Of a DNA stretch of 64,000 bases, positions 1 through 9,700 are shown in pieces. The DNA is taken from positions 124,001 through 188,000 of the forward strand of contig NZ_LMOV01000026.1 in assembly GCF_001424265.1 (NCBI RefSeq), written 5' to 3'. A program made the translations under genes and the position numbers. Under the pieces are notes generated by a model. It was not told where the DNA came from and did not search any database. It saw only the letters and a program-made list of their open reading frames with translations. This DNA comes from Acidovorax sp. Leaf160. Its GTDB lineage: Bacteria; Pseudomonadota; Gammaproteobacteria; Burkholderiales; Burkholderiaceae_C. Every line of letters starts with the position of its first letter. The first letter of the stretch is position 1.

Positions 1-755
1 TGCACCTGGGGCACGTCGAGAAAGGTGCTCTCCCAGCCGAACTGGTAGCGCACCACCAGCCCGCGCAGCAGCAGCGACAGCGCGATGCCCGCGCCCCAGG
101 CCGCCGCGCACAGGTGCAGCACCCGCGCCAGCCGCTGGCCGAACAGGGCCGCCGTGGCGGTGAACCAGCGGCGCTGGAAGTCGGCCGCCACGCGTGCCGC
201 GAGGCGACGGGGGCGCACACCCGGTGCCGCCTGCCCGCCCGCCAGCAGGGACCGGGCCCAACCCCGCAGCGCCATCGGCAGCTCGGTGGGCGGCACTGCC
301 GCTGCGCTGGCCGGTGGCTGCGGCGCAGCAGCCCGGCGCCGCAGCCCGCGCCAGGCCAGCAGCGCGTAGAGCACCAGATTCCATCCCAGCACCAGCAGCA
401 GCGGGGGCGAGAGCAGATCCACCCGGTGGGCGTTGGCGATCCGGTCGATCGCCAGCCCCGCCAGCAGCGCCGCCACGGGCAGCAGCCGCCCCAGCCAGCG
501 CAGGCGCACGCTGGGCTGGGCCAGCGCGGCGATGGCGGGGTCGCGGCCCCCGGCGCGGTCCACCAGGGCCTGCGCACGGGCCTGCACCACGTCGCCCACC
601 TGCAGGCGCTCCACGCCGCGCTGGCGGGCGCCCGCCACGGCCTGGCGCAGGGCTTCGTCCAGCTCGGGCGGGCTGACGGCGCCGGCCTGCTCGATGGACT
701 GCGCGAGCAGCACGGCGCGCAGCTGGGGTTCGGTCACGGGCAGGCTGTGGGACAC
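1..755 (-). CDS. DUF2868 family membrane protein (3' part outside window)
   Basis: The reading frame runs off the left edge, so only the N-terminal ~250 residues are present. Two hydrophobic stretches near residues 90-130 and another near residue 220 indicate an inner-membrane protein, and the last visible residues (RYQFGWESTFLD) match what I recall of the DUF2868 family. Function is unknown. In related genomes the gene is often next to a DUF3482 GTPase-like gene, which would lie outside this window. I chose GTG at 755 because AAAGGTGAG lies just upstream as a ribosome-binding site; a second GTG at 764 lies inside that site. A copy of the dispersed repeat occupies the upstream region. Confidence 0.75.
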   Translation of the reverse strand, partial: MSHSLPVTEPQLRAVLLAQSIEQAGAVSPPELDEALRQAVAGARQRGVERLQVGDVVQARAQALVDRAGGRDPAIAALAQPSVRLRWLGRLLPVAALLAGLAIDRIANAHRVDLLSPPLLLVLGWNLVLYALLAWRGLRRRAAAPQPPASAAAVPPTELPMALRGWARSLLAGGQAAPGVRPRRLAARVAADFQRRWFTATAALFGQRLARVLHLCAAAWGAGIALSLLLRGLVVRYQFGWESTFLDVPQV

Positions 756-764
756 GTTGCTCAC

Positions 765-822
765 CTTTTGATAGCTAACAGCGCTTGATGCATGAGCGCC
801 AGAGGCTGATTTGAGCTTGAAT
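765..822. repeat. Dispersed intergenic repeat, copy 1
   Basis: It starts TTTTGATAGC, continues with a GCGCTTGATGCATGAGCGC palindrome and ends GGCTGATTTGAGCTTGAA. It has the same three-part layout as the other copies in this window and sits directly upstream of the DUF2868 gene. Confidence 0.65.
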
Positions 823-878
823 GACTGCGGCAGCGCGCGGGCGCTCGAAGGAAAGCGGTCACTGCTCGCGCTGCGCTT

Positions 879-2039
879 CTATCGCGGCCAGAGCACCCAG
901 AGCCGCAGGGCCTGCTTGAGCCGACCGGCGATGTCGCCAGCCTCGGGCCCCCAGCCGGTGAAGTAGTCGGCGCGCACGGCGCCCAGGATGGCGCTGCCCG
1001 TGTCCTGCGCCATCACCAGCCGCTGCAGCTGCGTGGTGGGGCCGGTGGAGGCCAGCCACACCGGGGTGCCGTACGGAATGCTCTGGCGGTCCACGGCGAT
1101 GGAGCGGCCGGGCGTCAGCGCCACGCCCTGCGCGCCCTTGGGGCCGAAGCCCGCATCCAGCGCGCCGAGCGGCTCTTCGCGGAAGAACACGTAGCGCGGG
1201 TTGGCCCACAGCATCTCGTTGACGCGGCCGGGGTTCTGCAGCGTCCAGGCGCGGATGCCGGGCCAGGTGGCGTCGCGCACCAGACCCTGGTCGAGCAGCC
1301 AGCGGCCCACGCTCATGTAGGGCTGGTCGTTGGTGCCGGCGAAGGCCACCCGCACCAGCGAGGTGGTGCCGTCGCTCTCCAGCATGCGCAGCCGGCCCGA
1401 GCCCTGGATGTGCAGCACCATCGCCTCGACCGGGTCGCGCACCCAGCCGATGACGCGGCCCGCGAGCTGCGCCTGGGCCTCGGGCGAGGACTCGATCTGC
1501 TGGCGCGTGTACCAGGGCTTGCGGGCGCCCAGGGTGGCCGGCGGGCGGTAGAGCGGCACCGTGTAGCCGTTGCCGGGCACGCGGGCGGCGTCGAGATACG
1601 GCTCGTAATACGCGGTGAGCAAGCCATCGGCATTGCCGCCCGGCGCCTCCACCCGGTAGGGCTGCAGGCGCGCGCGCATCCAGGCGCGCTGCTCGTCGGG
1701 CGTGCCGATGGACAGGCGCCGCACGTCGCCGCACAGCGGGGCGAAGGCCGGGGCCGGCCGCTCGCAGTTCTTGATCCAGGCGTTCCAGGCCTCGGTGGTG
1801 CTGTCCTGCTCGAAGCCGGGCAGCTCGTCCCACGACACCGGCACCCAGCGGCTCTTGGGCTGTGCCAGGGTGCCAGGCACGGCGGCGGCCGGCGCGGCAG
1901 GCACGGTGGCAAAAGGCGGCGGGGGCGGTGCGGTGGTGGCCGCAGGGGCATCGGTGGGGGCGGGCGGCCGGGTGGAGCAGGCCACCAGCGTTCCTACAAT
2001 CAGCGCCGTTGTCACCAGGCGCAGGAGACGGAATTTCAT
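879..2039 (-). CDS. mltA: Membrane-bound lytic murein transglycosylase A (MltA)
   Basis: This 386-residue lipoprotein cleaves peptidoglycan glycan strands to form 1,6-anhydro-muropeptides at the inner face of the outer membrane. The N-terminus is a lipoprotein signal ending in LVAC (Cys21), followed by a Pro/Ala-rich linker. The MltA barrel includes ADGLLTAYYEP and HIQGSGRL. The C-terminal 3D domain carries AQDTGSAI and GAVRADYFTGWG, which hold the conserved Asp residues, including the catalytic one. Length is normal for the family. The start codon overlaps by two bases the start codon of the small ORF on the opposite strand, so the two genes share one promoter region. Confidence 0.95.
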   Translation of the reverse strand: MKFRLLRLVTTALIVGTLVACSTRPPAPTDAPAATTAPPPPPFATVPAAPAAAVPGTLAQPKSRWVPVSWDELPGFEQDSTTEAWNAWIKNCERPAPAFAPLCGDVRRLSIGTPDEQRAWMRARLQPYRVEAPGGNADGLLTAYYEPYLDAARVPGNGYTVPLYRPPATLGARKPWYTRQQIESSPEAQAQLAGRVIGWVRDPVEAMVLHIQGSGRLRMLESDGTTSLVRVAFAGTNDQPYMSVGRWLLDQGLVRDATWPGIRAWTLQNPGRVNEMLWANPRYVFFREEPLGALDAGFGPKGAQGVALTPGRSIAVDRQSIPYGTPVWLASTGPTTQLQRLVMAQDTGSAILGAVRADYFTGWGPEAGDIAGRLKQALRLWVLWPR

Positions 2040-2223
2040 GGGACTGATTTTGCTTGAAGCCTTGCTCGCGCTCGTGGTGCTGGTGGCGATCGTGTGGTGG
2101 ACGATGTTCTCGGGCCGCCGCCGTGGCGAGCTGGAGATGCCGCCGGAGCGGGAGCCACAGCCGCCTCCACCGCCCGAGCCACCCGCGCCGGCCCCACCGC
2201 CGGCGCCGCCCGGGGGGGTCTGA
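2038..2223 (+). CDS. Small membrane protein with proline-rich tail (hypothetical)
   Basis: A 61-residue ORF: a single hydrophobic segment (residues 3-22, ending AIVWW), a basic stop-transfer cluster (GRRRGE), then a tail almost entirely Pro, Ala and Glu. AGGAG lies 10 bases upstream of ATG 2038. It is divergent from mltA and their start codons overlap by two bases. I do not recognise a family; the topology suggests an inner-membrane anchor with a periplasmic or cytoplasmic proline-rich arm. The ribosome-binding site and topology support it, but homologues were not checked. Confidence 0.5.
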   Translation: MGLILLEALLALVVLVAIVWWTMFSGRRRGELEMPPEREPQPPPPPEPPAPAPPPAPPGGV

Positions 2224-2363
2224 ACACCGGCAGATCACCTCGGCTGGGAAACGCTGTGCTCCTACAGCCTTGCCCGGCACCCCTTGCTACTGTGTGAGCC
2301 CTCCCCTCCAAGCCCCCGGGCCGAGCAGGGAAACCGACCTCACATTCATCCAAGGAGTCCGCC

Positions 2364-3020
2364 ATGCGCCTGCGCCATCCCATCCTCGTTTCCGCCACCG
2401 CCGCCGTCGTCCTGCTGGCCACCGGCTGCGCGAACATGACCGACACCCAGCGCCAGACCGCCACTGGCGCGGGCGTGGGCGCTGCGGGTGGCGCCGTGCT
2501 GGGCGCCGTGACGGGCGGCAACGCCGGCACAGGCGCGCTGATCGGCGCGGGCGTGGGTGCCCTGGGCACCTACATCTGGTCGCAGCACATGGAGCGCCAG
2601 AAGCAGGACATGCAGCGCGTGACGCAAGGCACTGGCGTGGTGGTCACCCAGACGCCTGACAACCAGCTGAAGCTGGACATTCCGAGCGACATTTCGTTCG
2701 CCGTGAACCGTTCGGACATCCAGCCCAACTTCGCCCCGGTGCTGGAACGCTTCGCCGAAGGCCTGCGCAACAACCAGAACGCCGAAGTGCGCGTGGTCGG
2801 CTTCACCGATTCCACCGGCAGCGACGCCATCAACAACCCGCTGTCGCTGGACCGCGCCACGAGCGTGCGCAACTATCTCACCGCCCGTGGCGTGAACGGC
2901 AACCGCGTCCAGGTGGAAGGCCGCGGCTCGGCCCAGCCGATCGCCAGCAACGAGACGAGCGACGGCCGCGCACGCAACCGCCGTGTCGAGATCTTCGTGG
3001 GCGAGCGCCAGCGCGGCTGA
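2364..3020 (+). CDS. OmpA-family lipoprotein with glycine-zipper segment
   Basis: A 218-residue outer-membrane protein anchored in peptidoglycan. The signal peptide ends in LLATGC, a likely but not perfect lipobox. Residues ~35-75 form a glycine-zipper segment (GAGVGAAGGAVLGAVTGG). The C-terminal OmpA/MotB domain has a TDSTGSDAINNPLSLDRA-type signature and the closing NRRVEI, which bind diaminopimelate. An AAGGAG site precedes ATG 2364 and a strong terminator follows, so it is probably a single-gene unit. Architecture resembles YiaD/Pal-like envelope proteins. Confidence 0.9.
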   Translation: MRLRHPILVSATAAVVLLATGCANMTDTQRQTATGAGVGAAGGAVLGAVTGGNAGTGALIGAGVGALGTYIWSQHMERQKQDMQRVTQGTGVVVTQTPDNQLKLDIPSDISFAVNRSDIQPNFAPVLERFAEGLRNNQNAEVRVVGFTDSTGSDAINNPLSLDRATSVRNYLTARGVNGNRVQVEGRGSAQPIASNETSDGRARNRRVEIFVGERQRG

Positions 3021-3040
3021 TCTGCGCCTAGCGCCGGTTG

Positions 3041-3073
3041 AAAAGGGACAGGCCATTGGCCTGTCTTTTTTTT
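3041..3073 (+). terminator. Rho-independent terminator after the OmpA-family gene
   Basis: A perfect 8-bp stem (GACAGGCC/GGCCTGTC, 3047-3065) with an ATT loop is preceded by AAAA and followed by eight T residues. Confidence 0.9.
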
Positions 3074-3094
3074 GGGTGGGCGCGACGCCTTCGC

Positions 3095-3724
3095 TCAGTG
3101 CAGCGAGCGCAGCAGGTTCGCCAGCTCCACCGCCGACTTGACCTGCATCTTGTCGAAGACGCGCGAGCGGTGCACCTCGACCGTGCGCACGCTGATGTCG
3201 AGCTGGTCGGCGATGAGCTTGTTGGGCAGTCCTTCCACCACCAGGCGCATCACGTCGCGCTCGCGCTCGGTCAGCTCGGCCACGCGGTCCTGCAGCTGGT
3301 GCTGGGCGCGGCGCTCCTGCAGGTGGCTGGCCGACTGGGCCAGCGCGGCCTGGATGCGGTCCACCAGCAGGTTGTCGGAAAACGGCTTTTCGCAGAAGTC
3401 GAAGGCGCCGCGCTTGACGGTGGCCACCGCCGTGGGCACGTCGGCGTGGCCGGTGAGGAAGATCACCGGCATGGCGGCGATGTCGCCCCGCTCGGCCAGC
3501 TGGTCGAAGAGGGCCAGGCCGCTCATGCCGGGCATGCGCACGTCCAGCAACAGGCAGCAGGGCTGGCGCTGCGGCGGGCGCGTCTGCAGCATGGCGGCGA
3601 ACGATTCGGCGCTGTCGTACGACTCGCTGGGCACGCGGCGCGAGCGCAGCAGCCAGGCCAGCGCCTCGCGCACGCCCGCATCGTCGTCGACGATGTACAC
3701 GGTGGCGTTGGAGACAGGTTCCAT
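3095..3724 (-). CDS. FixJ-type response regulator
   Basis: A 209-residue two-component regulator. The receiver domain has the acidic pocket (VDDD, 13-15), phospho-acceptor Asp61 (LLLDVRMPG), Thr91 and Lys113 (CEKPF). A LuxR/FixJ helix-turn-helix follows (LTERERDVMRLV, then GLPNKLIADQL and VEVHRSRVFDKM). It lies 31 bp downstream of the cognate kinase gene and is surely its partner. The pair resembles DctS/DctR-type systems that sense C4-dicarboxylates, but the ligand cannot be read from the sequence. No good ribosome-binding site precedes its ATG; the spacer is a heptad tandem repeat. Confidence 0.9.
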   Translation of the reverse strand: MEPVSNATVYIVDDDAGVREALAWLLRSRRVPSESYDSAESFAAMLQTRPPQRQPCCLLLDVRMPGMSGLALFDQLAERGDIAAMPVIFLTGHADVPTAVATVKRGAFDFCEKPFSDNLLVDRIQAALAQSASHLQERRAQHQLQDRVAELTERERDVMRLVVEGLPNKLIADQLDISVRTVEVHRSRVFDKMQVKSAVELANLLRSLH

Positions 3725-3725
3725 G

Positions 3726-3760
3726 GATCGGGGGTCGGAAATCGGGAATCAGGGATCAGC
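3726..3760. repeat. Five-copy 7-bp tandem repeat between kinase and regulator
   Basis: Five units of 7 bp (gatcggg, ggtcgga, aatcggg, aatcagg, gatcagc) fill the spacer exactly and run into the kinase stop codon. On the coding strand the unit is close to CCCGATT. Confidence 0.7.
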
Positions 3761-5912
3761 GGGTGGAGGCCGGCCCGGGAAGGGCCGCGGCTCCTGCGGC
3801 GGCGGTTTCTGCCGGCGCCGCGGGCAGCGTGAAGGTGAACACCGTACCACGCGGCTCGCGCCGCGCATGCCCGAGGAAGCCGCCGTGCTGCTCGACCACC
3901 GTGCGGCACAGCGAAAGCCCCAGGCCCATGCCCTCGGCGCGGGTGGTGAAGAACGGGGTGAAGAGCTGCGCGGCGACGTCCTCCGGAATGCCCACGCCGC
4001 AGTCGGCCACGGTGAATTCGATCCAGCCGCGGCTGGCGTTGGATGCGGCGCGCGCCACCCGCAGCTCCAGCACGCGGGGGTGTATGCGGGCGTCGTCCAT
4101 GGCCTGCATGGCATTGCGCGCCAGGTTGAGCAGCACCTGTTCGACCATGGTGCGGTCGCACAGCGCGGCGGGCAGGCCGGCTTCGACGGCCACCTGCACC
4201 TGCACGCCCAGCTTGCGGGCCTGCAGGCGGATGAGCGGCATCACGGCGTCGAGCAATGCCTGCGTGGTGACCATCTCGCGGCTCTGGTCGCGCCGGCGCA
4301 CGAAGTCGTGCACGCTCTTGATGACGCGGCCGGCGCGCTCGGCCTGCTGGGCGATGCGCTGCATGGCGGTACGCACCTCGCGCAGGTCGCCCCGCAGGGG
4401 CTCGGGCAGCGGCGGCTGGTGCGGCGACTCGGCCGCGCCATCGGCCACCGGCTCCAGCAGGTTGAGCGACCCGCTGGCATAGCTGGAGATGGCGGCCAGC
4501 GGCTGGTTCAGCTCGTGGCTCAGCAGCGATGCCATCTCGCCCACGGTGGCCAGGCGGGCGGTGGCCTGCAGCCGGTCGTGCGAGGTGCGCGAAAGCTCCT
4601 CCACCCGCCGCTGCTCGCTCACGTCGAGGAACGAGCCCATCCAGCCGGTGTGCAGGCCCTGGGCGTTGATGAGCGGCGCCTCGTAGATCATCACCGGAAA
4701 GCGCGTGCCGTCCCGCCGCATGAAGACCGATTCGTATCCCTCGCGCGGCGGCACCTGCTGGCCCGACAGGCGCACCTGCTGGCGGGCGCCGTATTCCTGC
4801 GCCAGCTCGGGCGGCCAGTAGGGCAGCGGCGCGCCCTGGCCCACCAGCTCCTGCGCGGTGAAGCCCACCATGTCGCAGAACGCCGGGTTGACGTAGGTGA
4901 TGCGGCCCTGCAGGTCGCGGGCGCGCAGGCCGATCACCAGCGAATCCTCCATGGCCTTGCGGAAGGCCAGCGCGTCGCCCAGGTCGCGCTCGGCGCGCAG
5001 GCGCCGCCGGTTGTCGCGCACCAGCACCACCATCACCGTCACCAGCGCCACCGACATCGCCGTCACCAGCGCCGTCAGCACGTTGGGGAACACGCTGGGC
5101 GCGCTGTGCCAGCTGCCCATGCGCAGCATCAGCGCCGTGCCCGGCAGGTCCAGCAGCTGCTGGGCCTGGAACATGCGCGAGCCGCGCCGCGTGGCGCCGA
5201 CCAGGGCCAGCCGCGTGCCGTCGGGCTCGGTGAAGGACACCTCCTGCCCGCGCTGCAGGCTGGTGGCGACCACGTCCACCAGCACGTTCTGCAGCGCGTA
5301 GGTGGCGGTCAGAAAGCCGGTGTAGCGGCCGTTTTCCAGCAGCGGCACGCACAGCTCCATCATCTCGGAGCCCATGCCGTCGCTCTGCGGCTGGAAGTAG
5401 CTGCCCGAATACGAGGCCGCGCCGATGCGCCGCGCATTGGCGCAGGCGAGCGCGATGTCGGACTGCGCGGCCGCCCGCGTCTCGGGGTCGGACGGGACCA
5501 CGCGGTAGGGCGTCTCGACATGCGCGCGCACGCGCAGCTGCGTGTCGCGCCACTCCACGCGCACCAGCTCGCGCCGCAGGCTCAGCAGGCCGGCGGCGCG
5601 GTGCTCCCAGGAGGCCAGGTCCGGATCGCCGGACTGCAGCGCCTGCAGGCTCTGCAGGTTGTGGCTGAAGGCGGTGCGGATGTCGGCCACCGCGTCGGCC
5701 GTGTCCCGTTCGAGCTTGCTCTGCACCTGGCTGGCTTCGTAGCGCCCGGCCAGCCAGACCAGCGTGATGAGCATGGCGCCCACCAGGCCGACCAGCAGCG
5801 TCCAGAGCGACCAGCGCCTCCAGGCGCTATGCCAGCGGCGCCAGGGCTGCGGCGGGGTGGCGGGCGCGGCGGTGGAGGGGTCGGCGGAGGTGGTGGCAGT
5901 CGAGGGCGTCAC
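3756..5912 (-). CDS. PAS-containing sensor histidine kinase (DctS/FixL type)
   Basis: A 718-residue membrane kinase. TM1 is near residues 33-52 and TM2 near 272-295, with a large periplasmic sensor domain between them. A PAS domain follows (ITYVNPAFCDMVGFTAQEL), then the HisKA box with phospho-acceptor His466 (LLSHELNQPLAAISSYA). The ATPase domain has N box NLARNAMQAM, G1 DCGVGIPED and G2 GMGLGLSLCRTVVEQHGG. I start it at GTG 5912, which overlaps the nitrilase stop codon (GTGA), indicating translational coupling. Longer upstream in-frame sequence is the nitrilase in another frame. Its stop codon lies inside the heptad repeat. It phosphorylates the FixJ-type regulator encoded next. Confidence 0.9.
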   Translation of the reverse strand: MTPSTATTSADPSTAAPATPPQPWRRWHSAWRRWSLWTLLVGLVGAMLITLVWLAGRYEASQVQSKLERDTADAVADIRTAFSHNLQSLQALQSGDPDLASWEHRAAGLLSLRRELVRVEWRDTQLRVRAHVETPYRVVPSDPETRAAAQSDIALACANARRIGAASYSGSYFQPQSDGMGSEMMELCVPLLENGRYTGFLTATYALQNVLVDVVATSLQRGQEVSFTEPDGTRLALVGATRRGSRMFQAQQLLDLPGTALMLRMGSWHSAPSVFPNVLTALVTAMSVALVTVMVVLVRDNRRRLRAERDLGDALAFRKAMEDSLVIGLRARDLQGRITYVNPAFCDMVGFTAQELVGQGAPLPYWPPELAQEYGARQQVRLSGQQVPPREGYESVFMRRDGTRFPVMIYEAPLINAQGLHTGWMGSFLDVSEQRRVEELSRTSHDRLQATARLATVGEMASLLSHELNQPLAAISSYASGSLNLLEPVADGAAESPHQPPLPEPLRGDLREVRTAMQRIAQQAERAGRVIKSVHDFVRRRDQSREMVTTQALLDAVMPLIRLQARKLGVQVQVAVEAGLPAALCDRTMVEQVLLNLARNAMQAMDDARIHPRVLELRVARAASNASRGWIEFTVADCGVGIPEDVAAQLFTPFFTTRAEGMGLGLSLCRTVVEQHGGFLGHARREPRGTVFTFTLPAAPAETAAAGAAALPGPASTR

Positions 5913-6727
5913 TGCAGCACGCGGTGATCGAGCGCGGGCAGTTGCTGGCGCACCTGCCGCAGGTAGGCGGGGTCGATCTCGCCGCAGACCACGCCCGCCC
6001 CTTCGGCGCGCTGCGCCAGCACGGCGCCCCACGGGTCCACCAGCATGCTGTGGCCCCAGGTGCGGCGGCCGGTCTCGTGCGTGCCGCCCTGCGCGGGCGC
6101 CAGCACGTAGGCCAGGTTTTCGACGGCGCGGGCGCGCAGCAGCACTTCCCAGTGCGCCTGGCCGGTGGTGTGGGTGAAGGCGCTGGGCACCAGCAGCAGG
6201 TCGGCGCCGGCGCTGGCGTGCTGGCGGTACAGCTCCGGAAAGCGCAGGTCGTAGCAGACCGACAGGCCCACGCGCCACACGCTGCCGTCGCGCGCCGTGA
6301 GGTCGAACCGCGCGGTGTCGGCGCCGGCTTCGATCACATGCGCCTCGTCGAAGAACTCGCGCCCGTTGTCGAAGCGGAACAGGTGGATCTTGTCGTAGCG
6401 CGCCACGCGCTCGCCCGCAGGGTCGAACGCCAGGCTGGTGTTGCGCACCTGGGTGGCGCTGCCCGACTGCAGCGGCAGGGTGCCGCCGACCACCCAGATA
6501 CCCAGCTCGCGCGCGGCGGTCGACAGCATGCGCTGCAGCGGCCCGTCGCCCAGCGGCTCGCGCAGCGCCAGCTTGTCGGTGTCGCGCGCGCCCATGAAGC
6601 CGAAGTACTCGGGCAGCACGGCCAGTTCCGCCCCCTGGGCGGCGGCCTCTTCGAGCAGGCGGCGGGCCTGGGCCATGTTGTCGTCGGGGCGCGGGCCCGA
6701 GACCATCTGCAAGGCGGCGACTTTCAT
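5909..6727 (-). CDS. Carbon-nitrogen hydrolase (nitrilase superfamily, Nit2/omega-amidase-like)
   Basis: A 272-residue cytosolic amidase. The catalytic triad is visible: Glu40 (VLPEYFG), Lys113 (RYDKIHLF) and Cys158 (SVCYDLRFPELYR). The LRFPELYR signature and length place it with Nit1/Nit2-type enzymes that hydrolyse deaminated glutathione or alpha-keto-glutaramate-like amides. The exact substrate is inferred. The ATG overlaps the yhdP stop codon (ATGA) and its own stop overlaps the kinase start, so yhdP, this gene and the two-component pair form one transcription unit on the minus strand. Confidence 0.9.
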   Translation of the reverse strand: MKVAALQMVSGPRPDDNMAQARRLLEEAAAQGAELAVLPEYFGFMGARDTDKLALREPLGDGPLQRMLSTAARELGIWVVGGTLPLQSGSATQVRNTSLAFDPAGERVARYDKIHLFRFDNGREFFDEAHVIEAGADTARFDLTARDGSVWRVGLSVCYDLRFPELYRQHASAGADLLLVPSAFTHTTGQAHWEVLLRARAVENLAYVLAPAQGGTHETGRRTWGHSMLVDPWGAVLAQRAEGAGVVCGEIDPAYLRQVRQQLPALDHRVLQ

Positions 6728-9700
6728 GAGGCGTCTCCGGAAGGGGGCGTGGTGGTGGTGGGCGCGGCGTCCGGCCTGTCGCCCGGGGCGGCGGGGCGGC
6801 GGCGGGTCATGCGCTCGATGCGCGGGTCGTCCCAGGTGCCGTCGATGTGGAACTGCTGCGTGGCCGCCTGGATGAGCGGGCCGCGCAGGAACACCTGGGC
6901 CAGGAAGCTGCCCAGGCCGATGACGGGATTGATGGCGGTGGCGACCAGGGATGCCGTCATGGCGTTGATCTCCGGCACCACCACCACGTGCAGGTCCTGC
7001 GTCTCGCGCGCGATGTCGGCCCGCCCTTCCATCAGCACGGCGGCGTTCACGCCCTTCATCTGCAGGTTGTTGGTGATGGCCACGCCCTGCTCGATGCGCA
7101 CGTCGCCGCGCACGAAGTCGAACGCGAAGCCTTCGCTGAACACGTCGCGGAAGTCCAGCGTCAACCGGCGCGGCAACGACTGCAGGCTGAGCACGCTGAG
7201 CAGCTTGGCGAGGCCCGGCTCGGCCTTGAGGAACTGGCCCGATGCCATGTCCAGGTGTACCAGGCCGGACATGGAGGGGTAGTCGGGACTGATGGGCGCG
7301 CCCGTCCAGGCCACCTGTCCGTCCAGCCGGCCCTGGCCGCGGCGCAGCACGCCGTCCATGCCGAAGCGGGCCAGCAGCTCGCCCGAGTCGCGGATGTCGA
7401 GGCGGAAGTTCATCACCGTGCGGCGCACCGGCTCGGCCGTGCCGGGGCCGGGCACGCGCGCCCAGCTGCCGCTGGAGGTGAAGGTGGCCTCGGGTGCCAC
7501 CAGGTTGAATTTGGCGAGCTGCCACTCGCGCGCGTTGCCCTCGCCCCGGTTCTGCGCTTCGATCTCGATGCGCCCCAGGCGCCGGCCGCGCAATTCGAAG
7601 TCCTGCACCACGATGTCGAGCGACGGCAGCGTGCCGGGCTGGGGGGAGTCGCCCAGCAGCATGTCGTCCACCTGCGTGGCGGCGGCCTGCGGAATGGCCA
7701 GCCGCGAGAGGCGTGCGAAGAGCAGGCCCTGGGACGCTTCGGCCCCGGCCCCCGAGCCCTGCCGGTATTCGAAATAGCCGTTCAGTTCGGTGGCGTCGAT
7801 GTTGGCGCGCCAGATGGGGCCGTCGCGCGAACCGCCGGCCACCACCCGGTGCAGCGTGCGGCCCTGCCGGGTGATGGTGTCTGCCCGCAGCGCGATGACG
7901 GTGGGCAGATAGTCCTGCATGGCGGCTGCGGGGGCCGCGTCGGCCGCCGAAGCAGGCGGCGTTGCCGTGGCGGCGGCGGTCGCCGTGTCGGCGGCGGAGG
8001 GGGCCGGCGCCGCCCCCAGCAGCCGGGCCTGCCAGGCATCCACGTCGACCTGGTGCAGGCGCACGTTGGCGGCCACGCCCGCTGCCGGCAGCGGGGGCGT
8101 TTCCTCCGGCCCGAGCCCCAGCGCGATGGCGCCGCGCAGCACCTTCGGCTGCGGCCCGCTCACGTCGCGCACATAGCGCACCGAGCCCACGCCGCCCAGG
8201 TCCACCACCAGTTCGTCATGCAACGGGCCCGTGGCCGCACCGCCGGCACCGGCACCGGCACCGGCACCGGCACCAGCACTGGCCCCCACTGATTCGGGCG
8301 TGAGCCGGTTCTGGAACCGCACGGGCAGGGTCGTTTCAGCCGGCTTGCCCAGCGGTGCGGGCACGGCCAGTGCCATGCCTTGCAGGCTGGTGGAGACCTG
8401 CACCTCCGGCACGCCGCGGCGCACCCCCACGGCCACCGTGTACGGTGTGCTGCCCGAGGCACTGCGCGCGATCTTCGCCAGCGCACCCAGCTCGGTCGCC
8501 TGCTGCAGCCCCTGGGCGGTGGCCACGCCTTCGGCGCGCACCTCGACGACCGCAGGGCTGCCGGGCGCGTTGGCAGGCGGCTGCATGCCGCCGTCGAAGC
8601 GCACGTCGCCGCCCAGCGCACGGCCCTGCACGCCGGCCAGGGTGAACCCGCTTTCGGTGAACTGCACGGCCCCCTGGGCGCCTTCGACCCGCGGCGTTTC
8701 CGGCGTGAAGCGCACGTCGTTGCCCGCCAGCGTGACGGCGCCGCGCACCTTCGAGGCATCCATGTGCTCGATCGGCAGGCTCAGGTCCAGCTGCAGCGCG
8801 CCCGGCCCGGTGGCGCTGGCCTTGGCCAGCGCGCCGCCGGTCAGCTCGCCGATGTGCGAGCTGCGCACCAGCGCCAGCATGTCGGCGAGCGGCCCGCGCA
8901 CTTCGGCCGACACGCCCACCACCGTGTGCGCCAGGTTGGGGATGCGCACGTTCACCTTCTGCGCGCGCACCTGCGGGCTGCCGACGAACGTGCCGGCGGC
9001 GTTGCGCACGCTCATGCTGGAGCGCTCGAAGACCAGCTCGCCGCTCAGTCCCGTGAGGGCCGGCCACGGCAGCTGCTGTGCGTGCTGCAGCGACGGGGGG
9101 ACGTACGCATAGGTCACGCCGCGCACCTGCGCCGCGATGCGGAACTCGCCCTGGCCCGGCTGGTTGAACGGCATGTGGTGCAGGTCGCCCTTCACGCGGA
9201 ACTGGACCTGGCTGGCGGTGCCGGCCGTGACGGCGTCGCGCACGTAGTGGCGCGTGGCCTGCGGAATGACCTGGGGCAGGTAGCGGTGCACCCGCGTGCC
9301 ATCGGCGCGCTGCAGGGTGCCCGAGAGGTCGAGCACGCCGGGCGCATGGCCCAGGTCGTCGGTGTGCCAGTTCGCCCGCGCCTCGCCCGCCGCGTCGGCA
9401 TTGGCGAAGCGCACGTCGCTGGCCTGCACCGCCAGGCGCTGGCCGTCGCGCTGCCAGCGCACGGCCGCACCCAGCTGCTGCACCGGCACCAGCGGGTCTT
9501 CGAAGACGCCCGGCAGCAGCAGCGCGCCGTCGGCCACGGCCAGCGTAGCGTTGCCGCCCGCCTGGTTCAGATCGAATTCGACCGTGGCACCCCGCACCCC
9601 CGGCACGCGGGCGGCGGCCACCGCGTCCGCGCCGAGGGGCGCCGCCAGCGCCAGGCCGGAGACCTTGCCGCGCGCCTGGTATTGCTGCGGCGCCGCCAGC

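Noticed and set aside
3072-5927. A 951-codon open frame on the plus strand opposite the sensor kinase
   Set aside because: Its sequence is repetitive His/Arg/Gly-rich antisense translation typical of high-GC DNA; the minus strand carries a complete kinase with all motifs.
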